Positions 55,067 through 64,000 of a DNA stretch of 64,000 bases are shown here, piece by piece. Positions within the stretch are counted from its first letter, which is position 1, and every line of letters starts with the position of its first letter. Source of the stretch: Camellia lanceoleosa (taxonomy: Eukaryota; Streptophyta; Magnoliopsida; Ericales; Theaceae); NCBI GenBank assembly GCA_025200525.1, contig CM045759.1, positions 6,324,001 through 6,388,000 on the forward strand, in the 5' to 3' direction. A model generated the notes under the pieces. That model had not been told where the DNA came from, searched no databases, and saw only the letters and a program-made list of their open reading frames with translations. Both the position numbers and the translations under genes were made by a program.

Positions 55067-55074
55067 TATATAAG
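55067..55074 (+). promoter_or_regulatory. TATA box of element 3 (left LTR)
   Basis: TATATAAG in AGGCTATATAAGGGCC, about 345 bp into the LTR; the right LTR has it at 62379-62386. Transcription would start near 55100, so the palindrome array and the 29-bp repeats would lie in the transcribed leader, unlike in element 1. Confidence 0.7.
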
Positions 55075-55730
55075 GGCCATTATACACTCACACTCCTTAA
55101 GTTTTGAGCCCAAAATCAGATTTTATACTTTAGTGAGAGAGTGAGGCCGGCTCTTAACTTCAAGAATTGACCATAAATTGGGAAGATTGAGCTTCTAGGT
55201 GAGTAATTGGTTATGAATTCATGAGTTTAATATTGTAATTTTGTGAATTCAAAGCTTAATGGTGATCAAGAACATGACTTGAGTTGAATATGAAGTTAGG
55301 ATGTGCATGTATGCATAGAATTATCATGAATTGGCAAGAATTGTATAATCTAACATGTAGCTTGTTAATTATGAAAAATTGAGTTGTTGGATCATACATG
55401 GAAGCATGATTTGGATGAGTTTTATGTATGTAAGCATCACTTGAGCCATTTGAAATGGAATTGGAGTTAAAAGATTACATGCATGCTTGATTAATGAAGA
55501 CATGGAGTTCATATGAAGTTGAGTACACACGTTGTGAAACTATGAAGAGAAATGTTGGTTAATTTGAGAATTTGATCATGGTTTTGAACAAGTGGTCCCA
55601 AATCTCCTATGCTCTCATGCTATGTATGCATTCCTCATGTTTTTGGTACCTAAATTCGAGCTTTGGAGCCTTTGAATATCAAGTTTGAGCCTCAAAAACA
55701 ATTTTGGATTTTTGCAGAATTTGGCATGTC

Positions 55731-55947
55731 CGCACGAGCGAGGAAAGCGCTGCTCGAGTGGGAAATACGAGCTCCCAAAAGTTTTGTAGGCATGGGTGTC
55801 CAGTCGAGCGGGGAGATTCACGCTCGAGCGGTGACCTATGTAGTGAGACTTTCAGCTCGAGCGTCCGAATTCACGCTCGAGCGTAAAAATGAGGCAACCA
55901 GTACTTTTGCAGACCAAAGGGTCTCGGCCGAAAACTCATGCTTCGGG
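55731..55947. repeat. CGCTCGAGCG palindrome array (element 3, left LTR)
   Basis: About eight copies or variants (CGCACGAGCG, GCTCGAGTG, AGTCGAGCG, CGCTCGAGCG). The last pair reads TCTCGGCCG and GCTTCGGG where the right LTR has CCGCTTAAGCGGGG. Confidence 0.85.
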
Positions 55948-56290
55948 AAACCTATTTCTGAAATTTTGTAAAGTTGAATTGAGTTTCATTTTCCATTCTC
56001 TTCCATCTCTAAGGACTCTTAGGCATGCATTAAGCATTGTAAATGAGTTAAAAAGGATAAGAACGAAGCCTAAGATGAATATGTGAATTAAGAACGGAAT
56101 GAATTGTTTGTGACTCATTGTGTTCATGAAATGTGTAGGGTCGAGTTCCAGGGCAAATCCATCGGCAGATCACTGTGAGTAATATCTTAGTAAAGATATT
56201 TTGAAGTATGTTATTTGTCCAATTGCTTATTTCCCTATAAGTCTTATAAGTTTGTTAATTTGAATTGTGGACAAATGTTTGCTATGCCAT

Positions 56291-56670
56291 ATGAATTGGG
56301 CCAAAGGCTGTTGGATACAATTGAATGGGCTGAAGGCCGTATGACATGAATGAATAGGCCGAAGGTCATACGACACGAATGAATTGGCCGAAGGCTGTAC
56401 GACACGAATGAATGGGCCGAAGGCCGTATGACATGAATGAATGGGCCGAAAGCCGTATGACATGAATGATTGGGCCGAAGGTCATATGACATGAATGAAT
56501 GGGCCAAAGGCCGTAAGACATGAGTGAATGGCCCAAAGGCCGTTTGACATGAATGAATGGGCCAAAGGCCATTTGACGCGAATGATTTGGCCAAAGGCCG
56601 TCAGACAGGAATGATTGGGCCGAAGGCCGTTGGACGTGAATGAATTGGGCCCGAGGCCGTTCGATGTGTT
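56291..56670 (+). repeat. 29-bp tandem repeat, ~13 units (element 3, left LTR)
   Basis: Units like TGAATGGGCCGAAGGCCGTA plus TGACATGAA. Related to the 30-bp units of element 2 but one base shorter; lies in candidate intron 2. Antisense open frames here are artefacts. Confidence 0.93.
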
Positions 56671-57264
56671 TGGAACCATAGTCACTTGACCTATATGTAT
56701 ATATACCAGATAGAAATATGATTTTGGCCCAAGGCTGTCTGATGTATGTTGTTCTAAATACCATTTGTGTATCTTCTTTATTTGATATTATTCACTGGGC
56801 TTTCGCTCACGCTCATTCATGTGTCTGTAGGTGAGCCAAGGAAGGTCCAAACCCAGCCTCAGTGAAGTTTGCGTGAAACAGTCAAGGTTTTGAAGAGTCA
56901 GCCCATACGTCTCACGCACGAGACTTGTTTTCGCCCTTTTGCTATTTTGTTATATTTTGTCACATTGGCGAGAACTTTGGATTACGGTTGTATATAGTTT
57001 TGATTGGCTAACCATGCTTGAATGATCTTGTTGTGAAAACTTATATGTGAACTTTCCTTGATGTGAGTTATTAATGTGTGTTTGAGAAATGTTATGGCGT
57101 GCCATATAAGCACAGCTCTATGGACAAAAGTTTGAAATTGCTTCCGTTTGGCCCCTTTTACTATGTTGAGATATGTCTTGTTTGGTTTGAGGCCATAGGT
57201 AATCCCTTGATTACTGGCCGGTTATGACCTTAATCCATAGGGTTGGGTTCGGGTCATGACAGAG

Positions 57265-57276
57265 TGGTATCAGAGC
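57265..57276 (+). other. Primer-binding site of element 3
   Basis: TGGTATCAGAGC, three bases after the LTR end; about 243 bp of leader follow before the gag ATG. Confidence 0.95.
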
Positions 57277-57519
57277 ACGAGTTAATAACTCACACACTTG
57301 TCCAATGGGCAATAAGCATCTATAAAAGATCTAGGATGCATTCATGTGAAAAGTATGAATCTGAAAACATCAAGGATGTGCTTAAATGCTTTGCGATAAA
57401 TGTTTGTACGCTATATGTTTGTGAACTACTTGCATTATAAATTATTTGAATATGCATGCTTCTTGGTATATGCGTGTTTGTGAAACTGTTATATAAAGGA
57501 ATAATGCAAGTCTAATCAG

Positions 57520-58630
57520 ATGGTGAGAATGAGAGGTTATGAGATAGAAGAGTCCTCTACTGCCAGAATGGATAGGATAGAAAGATTGATTTAGGAAATG
57601 ACAGAAACATTGAGGCAACAATAACAATGGCAACAGTAGTGGCAGCAACCACATTCTCCACCTCCACATCTGGCACCACCCATGCCAGACTTACAGAATG
57701 ATGGCCGAATAATAGCTCTCACCAAAGAGTTTAAGAAAATGAAACCACCACAGTTCCATGGGGGATTAGACCCGTTAAAGGCTGAAGCATGGGTTCTCGG
57801 CATCGAAAAGCTATTTGAAGTGTTTCCTTGTACAGAAACACAGAAAGTGCTTCTAGCCACCTTTATGCTAGAAGATGAGGCAAGAAGATGGTGGATGTTA
57901 ATGCATGAGAATCATAAAGAAATTGGCTGGACGAAATTTCTAGAAATTTTCTATGATAAATATTTCCCATAATGTGTTCGTGATAGGAAAGTGTCAAAGT
58001 TCATGGAACTTAAACAAGACAGCATGACAATGGCTGAGTATGAGGCCAAATTCACTGAGTTGGCCAGGTTTGCACCACATGTGATCGATACTGACTACAA
58101 GAAAGCGAGACATTTTGAAGGTGGGCTTCGAAGTGATATTCTAGAAAGGGTGAATGTCCTGAAGCTGGACACCTATATTGGGGTGCTAGACCGGGCCATA
58201 ATGTCAAAAGCTAACATGGCTAGACAGACTTAACCAACGACAGACTGGAAAGGTAGTAAGAGACAAGGCTTCTTTTTGAAGAAGAAATTTTTGAAGAGGC
58301 AGAATACGGGCTCCTCAAGTACTTCGAATTCTTCCCGAGATACATCTCCTATATGCAATATTTGTAGTAAAAGGCATCGTGGGGTTTGTTACCATGTGTC
58401 AGGGGGCTTGTTTTAAATGTGGTAAACAAGGGCATATGGCCAGAGATTGTAACTAGAACCATGGAAAATTAGCTGCTAGTTCAATAGCATCAATCCCAAA
58501 ATCGGGAAATACTATGAGACCTACTACCACCGGAGATGCCATGAGGCAAGAGAGAGTTTTTGCGCTTGTTTCGGGCGATACACAGAATGCCAACACAGTT
58601 GTCTCAGGTACTATTTCTATATGTAATTAG
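57520..58630 (+). pseudogene. Element 3 Gag
   Basis: ATG at 57520 aligns with the gag start of element 2. Stops by C-to-T change (CAG to TAG, CAA to TAA) occur near 57594, 57622, 57637, 57970 and 58231. Open parts show FHGGLDPLKAEAWVLGIEKL, ARRWWMLMHENHK and FTELARFAPHVIDTDYKKA. The CNICSKRHRGVC-like Cys box is still readable, but an extra G near 58405 shifts the frame within the zinc knuckle. TAG at 58628-58630 precedes the protease. Confidence 0.9.
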
Positions 58631-59992
58631 GATGCTTTTGTGTTAATTGACTATGGATCAACACACTCTTTCGTAACATGTGCATTTGCATCTAGACTGA
58701 GTAGACCTCTAGAATTATTGCCATATCTGCTATGTGTATCTGCTCCATCCGGGGAATCTGTATTGTGTGAATCCGTATATCGATTTTGTGACATGCATGT
58801 TGAGGATGCTATCCTATATGTAGATTTGTTGCCCTTGAACTTTAGACATTTCGATGTAATTTTGGGCATGGATTGGTTAACCAAATATTGTGCCACCATT
58901 GATTGTGTGACAAAATGGGTTGTATTTAAACTACCAGAACATAAAGAAATTGTGTTTGTGGGTAATGGGGTAGTGCCTCCACCTTATTTGATATCTGCAA
59001 TGAAAGCATGTAAATTAATTAGAAAAGGGTGTCAGGGTTATTTATGTTGTGTGCTATCTGAACAATCTGTGAATGTTGAATTGAACAGTATCCCTATTGT
59101 TAGAGAATTTCCAGATGTGTTTCCAAATGAATTATCAGGGGAACTGGTAGACAGGGAGATAGAGTTTACGATTGAAATTATGCCAGGCAACCAGCCTATT
59201 TCTAAAACTCCCTACAGAATGGCTACTGCTGAAATGAAAGAACTAAAAGAACAATTGCAAGACCTGCTTGACAAAGGGTTTATCCGACCTAGCACTTCAC
59301 CATGGGGTGCACCAGTGTTGTTTGTGAAAAAGAAAGATGGAACCTTGCATTTGTGTATCGACTGTCGAGAATTGAACAAGGTAACAATAAAGAATAAATA
59401 TCCCCTACCTCGTATTGATGACCTGTTTGACCAGTTGCAGGGATCACAAGTGTTTTCCAAAATAGATTTGAGATCCGGGTATCATCAGTTGAAAGTGAAA
59501 GCAGAAGACGTTGAGAAAACCGCGTTTCGAACTAGGTATGGCCATTATGAATTTCTTATTATGCCATTTGGGGTAACTAATGCTCTGGCAGCGTTTATGG
59601 ACTTGATGAACCAAATTTTTAAAACCTACCTTGATGAATTTGTTGTGATTTTTATTGATGATATTTTGATATACTCCAAGAATAGACTTGAACATGAACA
59701 ACATCTGAGGACTGTGTTACAGACACTTAGAGAAAAGAAATTATTTGCTAAACTAAAGAAATGTGAGTTTTGGTTAGATGAAGTTATTTTCTTAGGGCAT
59801 GTTATCCACAAAGAAGGGATTTTAGTGGACCCGCATAAAATAAAGGCGATTGTGAATTGGCCTACACCGACAAATGTAACAGAAGTCCACAGTTTTATGG
59901 GCCTAGCTGGGTACTACAGGAGGTTTGTGAAAGACTTTTCGAAAGTAGTTGTGCCTCTTACCCCAACTGACACGCAAAGGGAAACCGTTTGA
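58631..59992 (+). pseudogene. Element 3 protease and reverse transcriptase
   Basis: Longest open frame of the window (450 codons). Protease: [12 protein letters not shown] (the usual DSG/DTG is DYG, so the active site is damaged) and [79 protein letters not shown] (Asp pair intact) and [15 protein letters not shown]. An inserted C near 59963 ends the frame at 59992. Confidence 0.94.
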
Positions 59993-60905
59993 ATGGGACG
60001 ACAAAAGGGAACTTGCCTTTCATGAACTGAAAACAAGATTGACCACTGCACTAGTTTTGACACTACCATCAGGTACGGAAAATTTTGTGATTTTCAGTAA
60101 TGCATCTTATAAAGGTTTGGGTTGTGTGTTAATGCAGAATGGGCGAGTAATTACTTACACCTCTCGACAATTGAGACCACATAAGAAAAACTACCCAATA
60201 CATGATTTAGAATTGGCCGCAGTTGTATTCGCTTTGAAAATTTGGCAGCACTGTTTGTATGGGGCAAAGTGTGAAGTCTACACGGATCATAAAAGTCTGA
60301 AATACTTCTTTACGCAAAAGGAGTTGAACATGCGACAAAGGATATGGCTTGAATTGATAAAGGACTACGATCTCGAAATTCAGTATCACCCCGGAAAAGC
60401 TAATACAGTTGCTGATGCCCTAAGCAGAAAATTAATGGGGAATTTCGCTTGTTTGCTTACTGAACAGAAAGAGTTCTTGCAAGATTTTGAGAAATCTGAG
60501 ATTGAAGTGGTATTGTGTGAACTAGGCGGATTGAGGGCTGCTATTTTAGCCGAACCGGCAATCATTGATGAGATTAAACATAAACAAAAAGAGGATGAAT
60601 TCCTCAAGAAAGTGATTGATGCATTTGAGACAAGTCCGAAAGTAGAGTTCAGCATTGAAGGCGAAGTGTTGAGATTTCAAAATCGAATGTGTATCCCAGA
60701 TATTCCAGAGCTAAAGAAAAGAGTTCTAGATAAAGCTCACAAGTCAGTATTTGCTATGCATCCGGGCAATAACAAAATGTATCGGGATTTGAAACAAAGC
60801 TATTGGTGGCCTAAAATGAAGAAAGAAATTGCAGAGTATGTGTCCAAATGTCTTCAATGTCAGCAAGTTAAAGCTGAACATCAAAAACCGGGTGGTCTAC
60901 TTTAG
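59963..60905 (+). pseudogene. Element 3 RNase H and integrase zinc-binding domain
   Basis: Continues pol after the frameshift. RNase [49 protein letters not shown] and [18 protein letters not shown] has Asn where element 2 has the Asp of FSDA, a likely catalytic residue. Integrase [21 protein letters not shown] and [12 protein letters not shown]. Ends at TAG 60903 (CAG in origin). Confidence 0.92.
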
Positions 60906-62020
60906 CCTTTCCTTATTCCTGAATGGAAGTGGAAGCATGTGACTATGGATTTCGTTGTTGGTCTACCTCGGAATCCTCGAGGTATGGATTCTATTTGAGT
61001 TGTAGTTGATAGACTGACTAAATCTGCACATTTTCTACCTGTTAGAACTACATTTGATGCTTATAGACTAGCTACTATATATGTTGATGAGATTGTTCAT
61101 TTACACGGAGTCCTGGTATCTATTGTCTTGGATAGAGATCCGAAATTTGTGTCTAGATTGTGGAAAAGTTTGCAAAAAGCTATGGGAACAGAATTGAGGT
61201 TTAGTACTTCATTCCACCCACAGACAGACGGACAATCAGAACGGACAATACAGACTTTGGAAGATATGCTAGGGATGTGTGCCTCAGATTTTCAAGGGAG
61301 TTGGGAAGATTATTTGCCACTCGCAGAGTTTGCATGCAATAACAGCTTCCACTCCAGCATCGGTATGGCACCATACGAGGCTTTGTATGGTAGAAGGTGT
61401 AGATCACCAATTTGTTGGACAGAAGTCGGGGATAGAGCTCTACTTGGGCCTAAAATATGCAAGACACTTCTGATAAAATCAAAATAATCCAACAGAGGCT
61501 CAAAACAGCTCAGGACCGACAAAAGAATTATGCAGACGTTCGAAGAAGACCTCTTGAGTATGAGGTTGGTGACCATGTGTTGATCCGTGTGACTCCAATG
61601 AATGGCCAAGTCAGGTTCAGAAAGAAGGGAAAGCTATTGCCCCGTTACATTGGGCCGTTTCAAATTCTGGAAAGGCTTGGTCCACTTGCTTATCGAGTCG
61701 CTTTGCCACCGGGATTCGAAAAAATCCATGATGTGTTTCATGTATCAATGATGAGGGGTTATCTTCGAGATCCGTTTCATGTGATTGACTATCACTGGAT
61801 AGCTCTTGATGAAAATATGGAGTACGCCGAATGGCCGGAACGAATCATTGACCGGCAAGTGAAATAATTGAGAAACAAGTCCATCCCAATGGTGAAAGTG
61901 GAATGGAAAGAACACTATGGGATGGATGCCACTTGGGAAAAAGAGGATGAAATGCGACTACGCTATCCACATTTGTTTCCCAACAAAGGTAAAATAAGGT
62001 TAGAGGACCAAACTTCATAA
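60906..62020 (+). pseudogene. Element 3 integrase core and chromodomain
   Basis: [11 protein letters not shown] (preceded by TGA in place of TGG), IVLDRDPKFVSRLW, then SWEDYLPLAEFACNNSFHSS and MAPYEALYGRRCRSP. A frameshift near 61455 follows. Next come YIGPFQILERLGPLAYRVAL and MMRGYLRDPFHVIDY, TAA at 61865, then the chromodomain (KSIPMVKVEWKEHYG, ATWEKEDEMRLRYPHLF) to TAA 62018-62020. Confidence 0.9.
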
Positions 62021-62032
62021 AAAGGGGAAGAC
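62019..62032 (+). other. Polypurine tract of element 3
   Basis: AAAAAGGGGAAGAC directly before the right LTR. Confidence 0.9.
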
Positions 62033-63098
62033 TGTGATAAACATGGTCCATATTATGCTAATTAATCTTAATTGTGATTGTGATTATGTGTTTGATATGA
62101 TTTTGAGTGCCATTTATATGAATATATGTGGTTTTGAATTTCTATCTGTTCAGCGTAGGAAAATCTATTTGATTTAACTGCTCTAGAATTTCATTGAAGG
62201 CCTTATCGGCCACAGAAACCGAACTTGACTACGCCATTGTGATTGACATAATTTTTAGAGCTTACGGTGAAATTTAATTGAAAATTAATCAAAAATTGAT
62301 TTGGATCAAATAAAATAGATTAAATTGACGAAATGGTGCTCAATTAATTAGTGTTAATGGAATTTGATTAAGATGGGCTATATAAGGGCTATTATACACT
62401 CACACCCCTTAAGTTTTGAGCTCAAATCAGATTTTATATTTTAGTGAGAGAGTGAGGCCGGCTCTAGAGAGAGAAAGGAAGAGAATTGTGTATCTTAGCT
62501 CAAGTTTGGGAATTTGGAAGCTTAATTTCAAGAATTGACCATAAATTGGGAAGATTGAGCATCTAGGTGAGTAATTGGTTATGAATTCATAAGTTTAATA
62601 TTGTAATTTTGTGAATTCAAAGCTTGATGGTGATCAAGAACATGACTTGAGTTGAATGTGAAGTTAGGATGTGCATACATGCATAGAATTATCATGAATT
62701 GGCAAGAATTGTATAATCTAACATGTAGCTTGTTAATTATGAAAAATTGAGTTGTTGGATCATACATGCAAGCATGATTTGCATGAGTTTTACGTGTGTA
62801 AGCATCACTTGAGCCATTTGAAATGGAATTGGAGTTAAAAGATTACATGCATGCTTGATTAATGAAGACGTGGAGTTAATAAGAAGTTGAGTACACACGT
62901 TGTGAAACTATGAAGAGAAATGTCGGTTAATTTGAGAATTTGATCATGGTTTTGAACAATTGGTCCCAAATCTCCTATGCTCTCATGCTATGTATGCATT
63001 CGTCATGTTTTTGGTACCTAAATTCGAGCTTTGGAGCCTTTGAATATCAAGTTTGAGCCTCACGAACAATTCTGGATTTTTCCAGAATTTGGCATGTC

Positions 63099-63305
63099 CG
63101 CTCGAGCAGGGAAAGCACCGCTCGAGCGGGAAATATGAGCTTCCAGAAGTTTTGCAGGCATGGATGTTCGCTCGAGCGGGGAGATTCACGCTCGAACGGG
63201 GACCCATGTAGTGAAACTTTCAGCTCAAGCGTCCGAATTCATGTTCGAGCGTAAAAATGAGGCAACCAGTACTTTTGTAGACCAAAAGGGATCCGCTTAA
63301 GCGGG
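63099..63305. repeat. CGCTCGAGCG palindrome array (element 3, right LTR)
   Basis: About eight copies or variants (GCTCGAGCA, CGCTCGAGCG, GCTCGAACG, GCTCAAGCG, GTTCGAGCG, CGCTTAAGCG), including blocks AGAAGTTTTGCAGGCATGG and CCAGTACTTTTG shared with the other LTRs. Confidence 0.88.
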
Positions 63306-63650
63306 GAAACCCTGTTTCTGAAATTTTGTAAAGTTGAATTGAGTTTCATTTTCCGTTCTCTTCCATCTCTAAGCGCTCTTAGGCATGCATTAAGCATTGT
63401 AAATGAGTTAAAAAGGATAAAAACGAAGCCTAAGAGGAATATATGAATTAAGAACAGAATGAATTGTTTGTGACCCATTGTGTTCATGAAATGTGTAGGG
63501 TCGAGTTCTAGGGCAAATCCATTGGCAGATCACTGTGAGTAATATCTTAGTAAAGATATTTTGAAGTATGTTATTTGTCCAATTGCTTATTTCCCTATAT
63601 GTCTTATAAGTTTGTTAATTTGAATTGTGGACAAATGTTTGCTATGCCAT

Positions 63651-63990
63651 ATGAATTGGGCCAAAGGTTGTTGGATACAATTGAATGGGCCGACGGCCGT
63701 ATGACATGAATGAATGGGCCGAAGGTCGTACGACACGAATGAATGGGCAGAAGGCCATACAACAGGAATGAATGGGCCGAAGGCCGTACAACATGAATGA
63801 ATGGGCCAAAGGCCGTATGACATTAATGAATGGGCTGAAGGCCATATGACATGAACGAATGGGCCGAAGGCCGTATGACATGAATGAATAGGCCAAAGGT
63901 CGTTTGACGTGAATGACTGGGCCAAAGGCCGTCGGACAGGAACGATTGGGCCGAAGGCCGTCGGACATGAATGAATTGGGCCCGTTCGAT
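63651..63990 (+). repeat. 29-bp tandem repeat, ~12 units (element 3, right LTR)
   Basis: Partner of 56291-56670 with different unit order and roughly one unit less. The final unit is shortened (GGGCCCGTTCGATG, where the left LTR has GGGCCCGAGGCCGTTCGATG). Confidence 0.9.
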
Positions 63991-64000
63991 GTGTTTGGAA

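Larger units (their letters stand above)
54721..57261 (+). repeat. Left LTR of element 3
   Basis: 2,541 bp, TGTGATAACC to GGTCATGACA. Contains a TATA box (55067), donor CTAG/GTGAGTAAT (55199), palindrome array (55731-55947), acceptor GTGTAG (56138), 36-bp mini-exon (56139-56174), donor CACT/GTGAGTAAT (56175), 29-bp repeats (56291-56670) and acceptor TCTGTAG (56830). Confidence 0.95.
54721..64000 (+). mobile_element. Ty3/Gypsy chromovirus, element 3 (runs off the window)
   Basis: Left LTR 54721-57261, primer site 57265-57276, gag-pol 57520-62020, polypurine tract 62019-62032, right LTR from 62033 to beyond 64000. Closely related to element 2 in structure and protein sequence but a distinct LTR family (29-bp instead of 30-bp repeats). 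Dead: many stops plus frameshifts near 58405, 59963 and 61455. Confidence 0.95.
62033..64000 (+). repeat. Right LTR of element 3 (partial)
   Basis: First 1,968 bp of the LTR. TATA box 62379-62386, donor near 62567, array 63099-63305, 36-bp mini-exon near 63501-63536, 29-bp repeats from 63651 (about 12 units to the window end). Confidence 0.95.

Noticed and set aside
58640..59992. Plant pararetrovirus (caulimovirus-like) RT
   Set aside because: Integrase, chromodomain, LTRs, primer site and polypurine tract show Ty3/Gypsy elements; no movement protein or coat protein motifs.

Overview
The window is repeat-dominated, AT-rich plant nuclear DNA. The evidence is the plant-specific FAR1/MULE transposase, the initiator-Met tRNA primer sites (TGGTATCAGAGC) of plant LTR retrotransposons, chromodomain-bearing Ty3/Gypsy elements, a Sirevirus-like Copia element, a plant L1-type LINE and fragments of plant ankyrin and trehalose-6-phosphate synthase genes. 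A woody dicot is my guess; the sequence does not prove it. I see no intact host gene, rRNA, tRNA or CRISPR. Almost every coding stretch is a decayed transposon gene, often with C-to-T type stops (CGA to TGA, CAG to TAG, TGG to TGA).

Layout. 1-3.46 kb: AT-rich DNA without a gene. 3.47-9.71 kb: a decayed DNA-transposon neighbourhood: a ~51-bp tandem repeat, a FAR1/MULE transposase pseudogene (+), a plant-transposon-like pseudogene (+) and a four-exon Ulp1-like protease remnant (-) cut off by an LTR. 9.7-21.9 kb: Gypsy element 1 (-), its left LTR interrupted by a 2,453-bp solo LTR with a CATAT duplication. 23.1-40.6 kb: a gag-only Copia element (-, duplication GACTA). It holds a GC-richer gene-like insert, which is itself split by complete Gypsy element 2 (+, 10,143 bp, duplication GTCGC). 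42.3-45.2 kb: a 5'-truncated LINE (-) carrying a TPS fragment in its 3' region and abutting an ankyrin exon fragment. 46.8-51.4 kb: degraded Gypsy element 4 (-), cut by a partial inverted LTR (51.4-52.4 kb), then a CACTA-like end, a 550-bp hAT-type MITE with a perfect 8-bp duplication, and Gypsy element 3 (+), which runs off the window in its right LTR.

Main new observations. (1) The LTRs of elements 1, 2, 3 and the solo LTR each carry a ~200-350-bp array of the palindrome CGCTCGAGCG; related element 4 lacks it. (2) In the element 2/3/solo LTR group there is a conserved candidate splice architecture (donor, acceptor, 36-48-bp mini-exon, donor, acceptor). The palindrome array lies in candidate intron 1, and element-specific tandem repeats (30, 29 or 43 bp) lie in candidate intron 2. 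This suggests a long transcribed leader that may be spliced to separate genomic RNA from mRNA; no transcript data are available here. (3) Differences between sister LTRs cluster at the palindromes. All nested relations come from target duplications and sequence repeats I could read directly; family names rest on motifs, not database searches.
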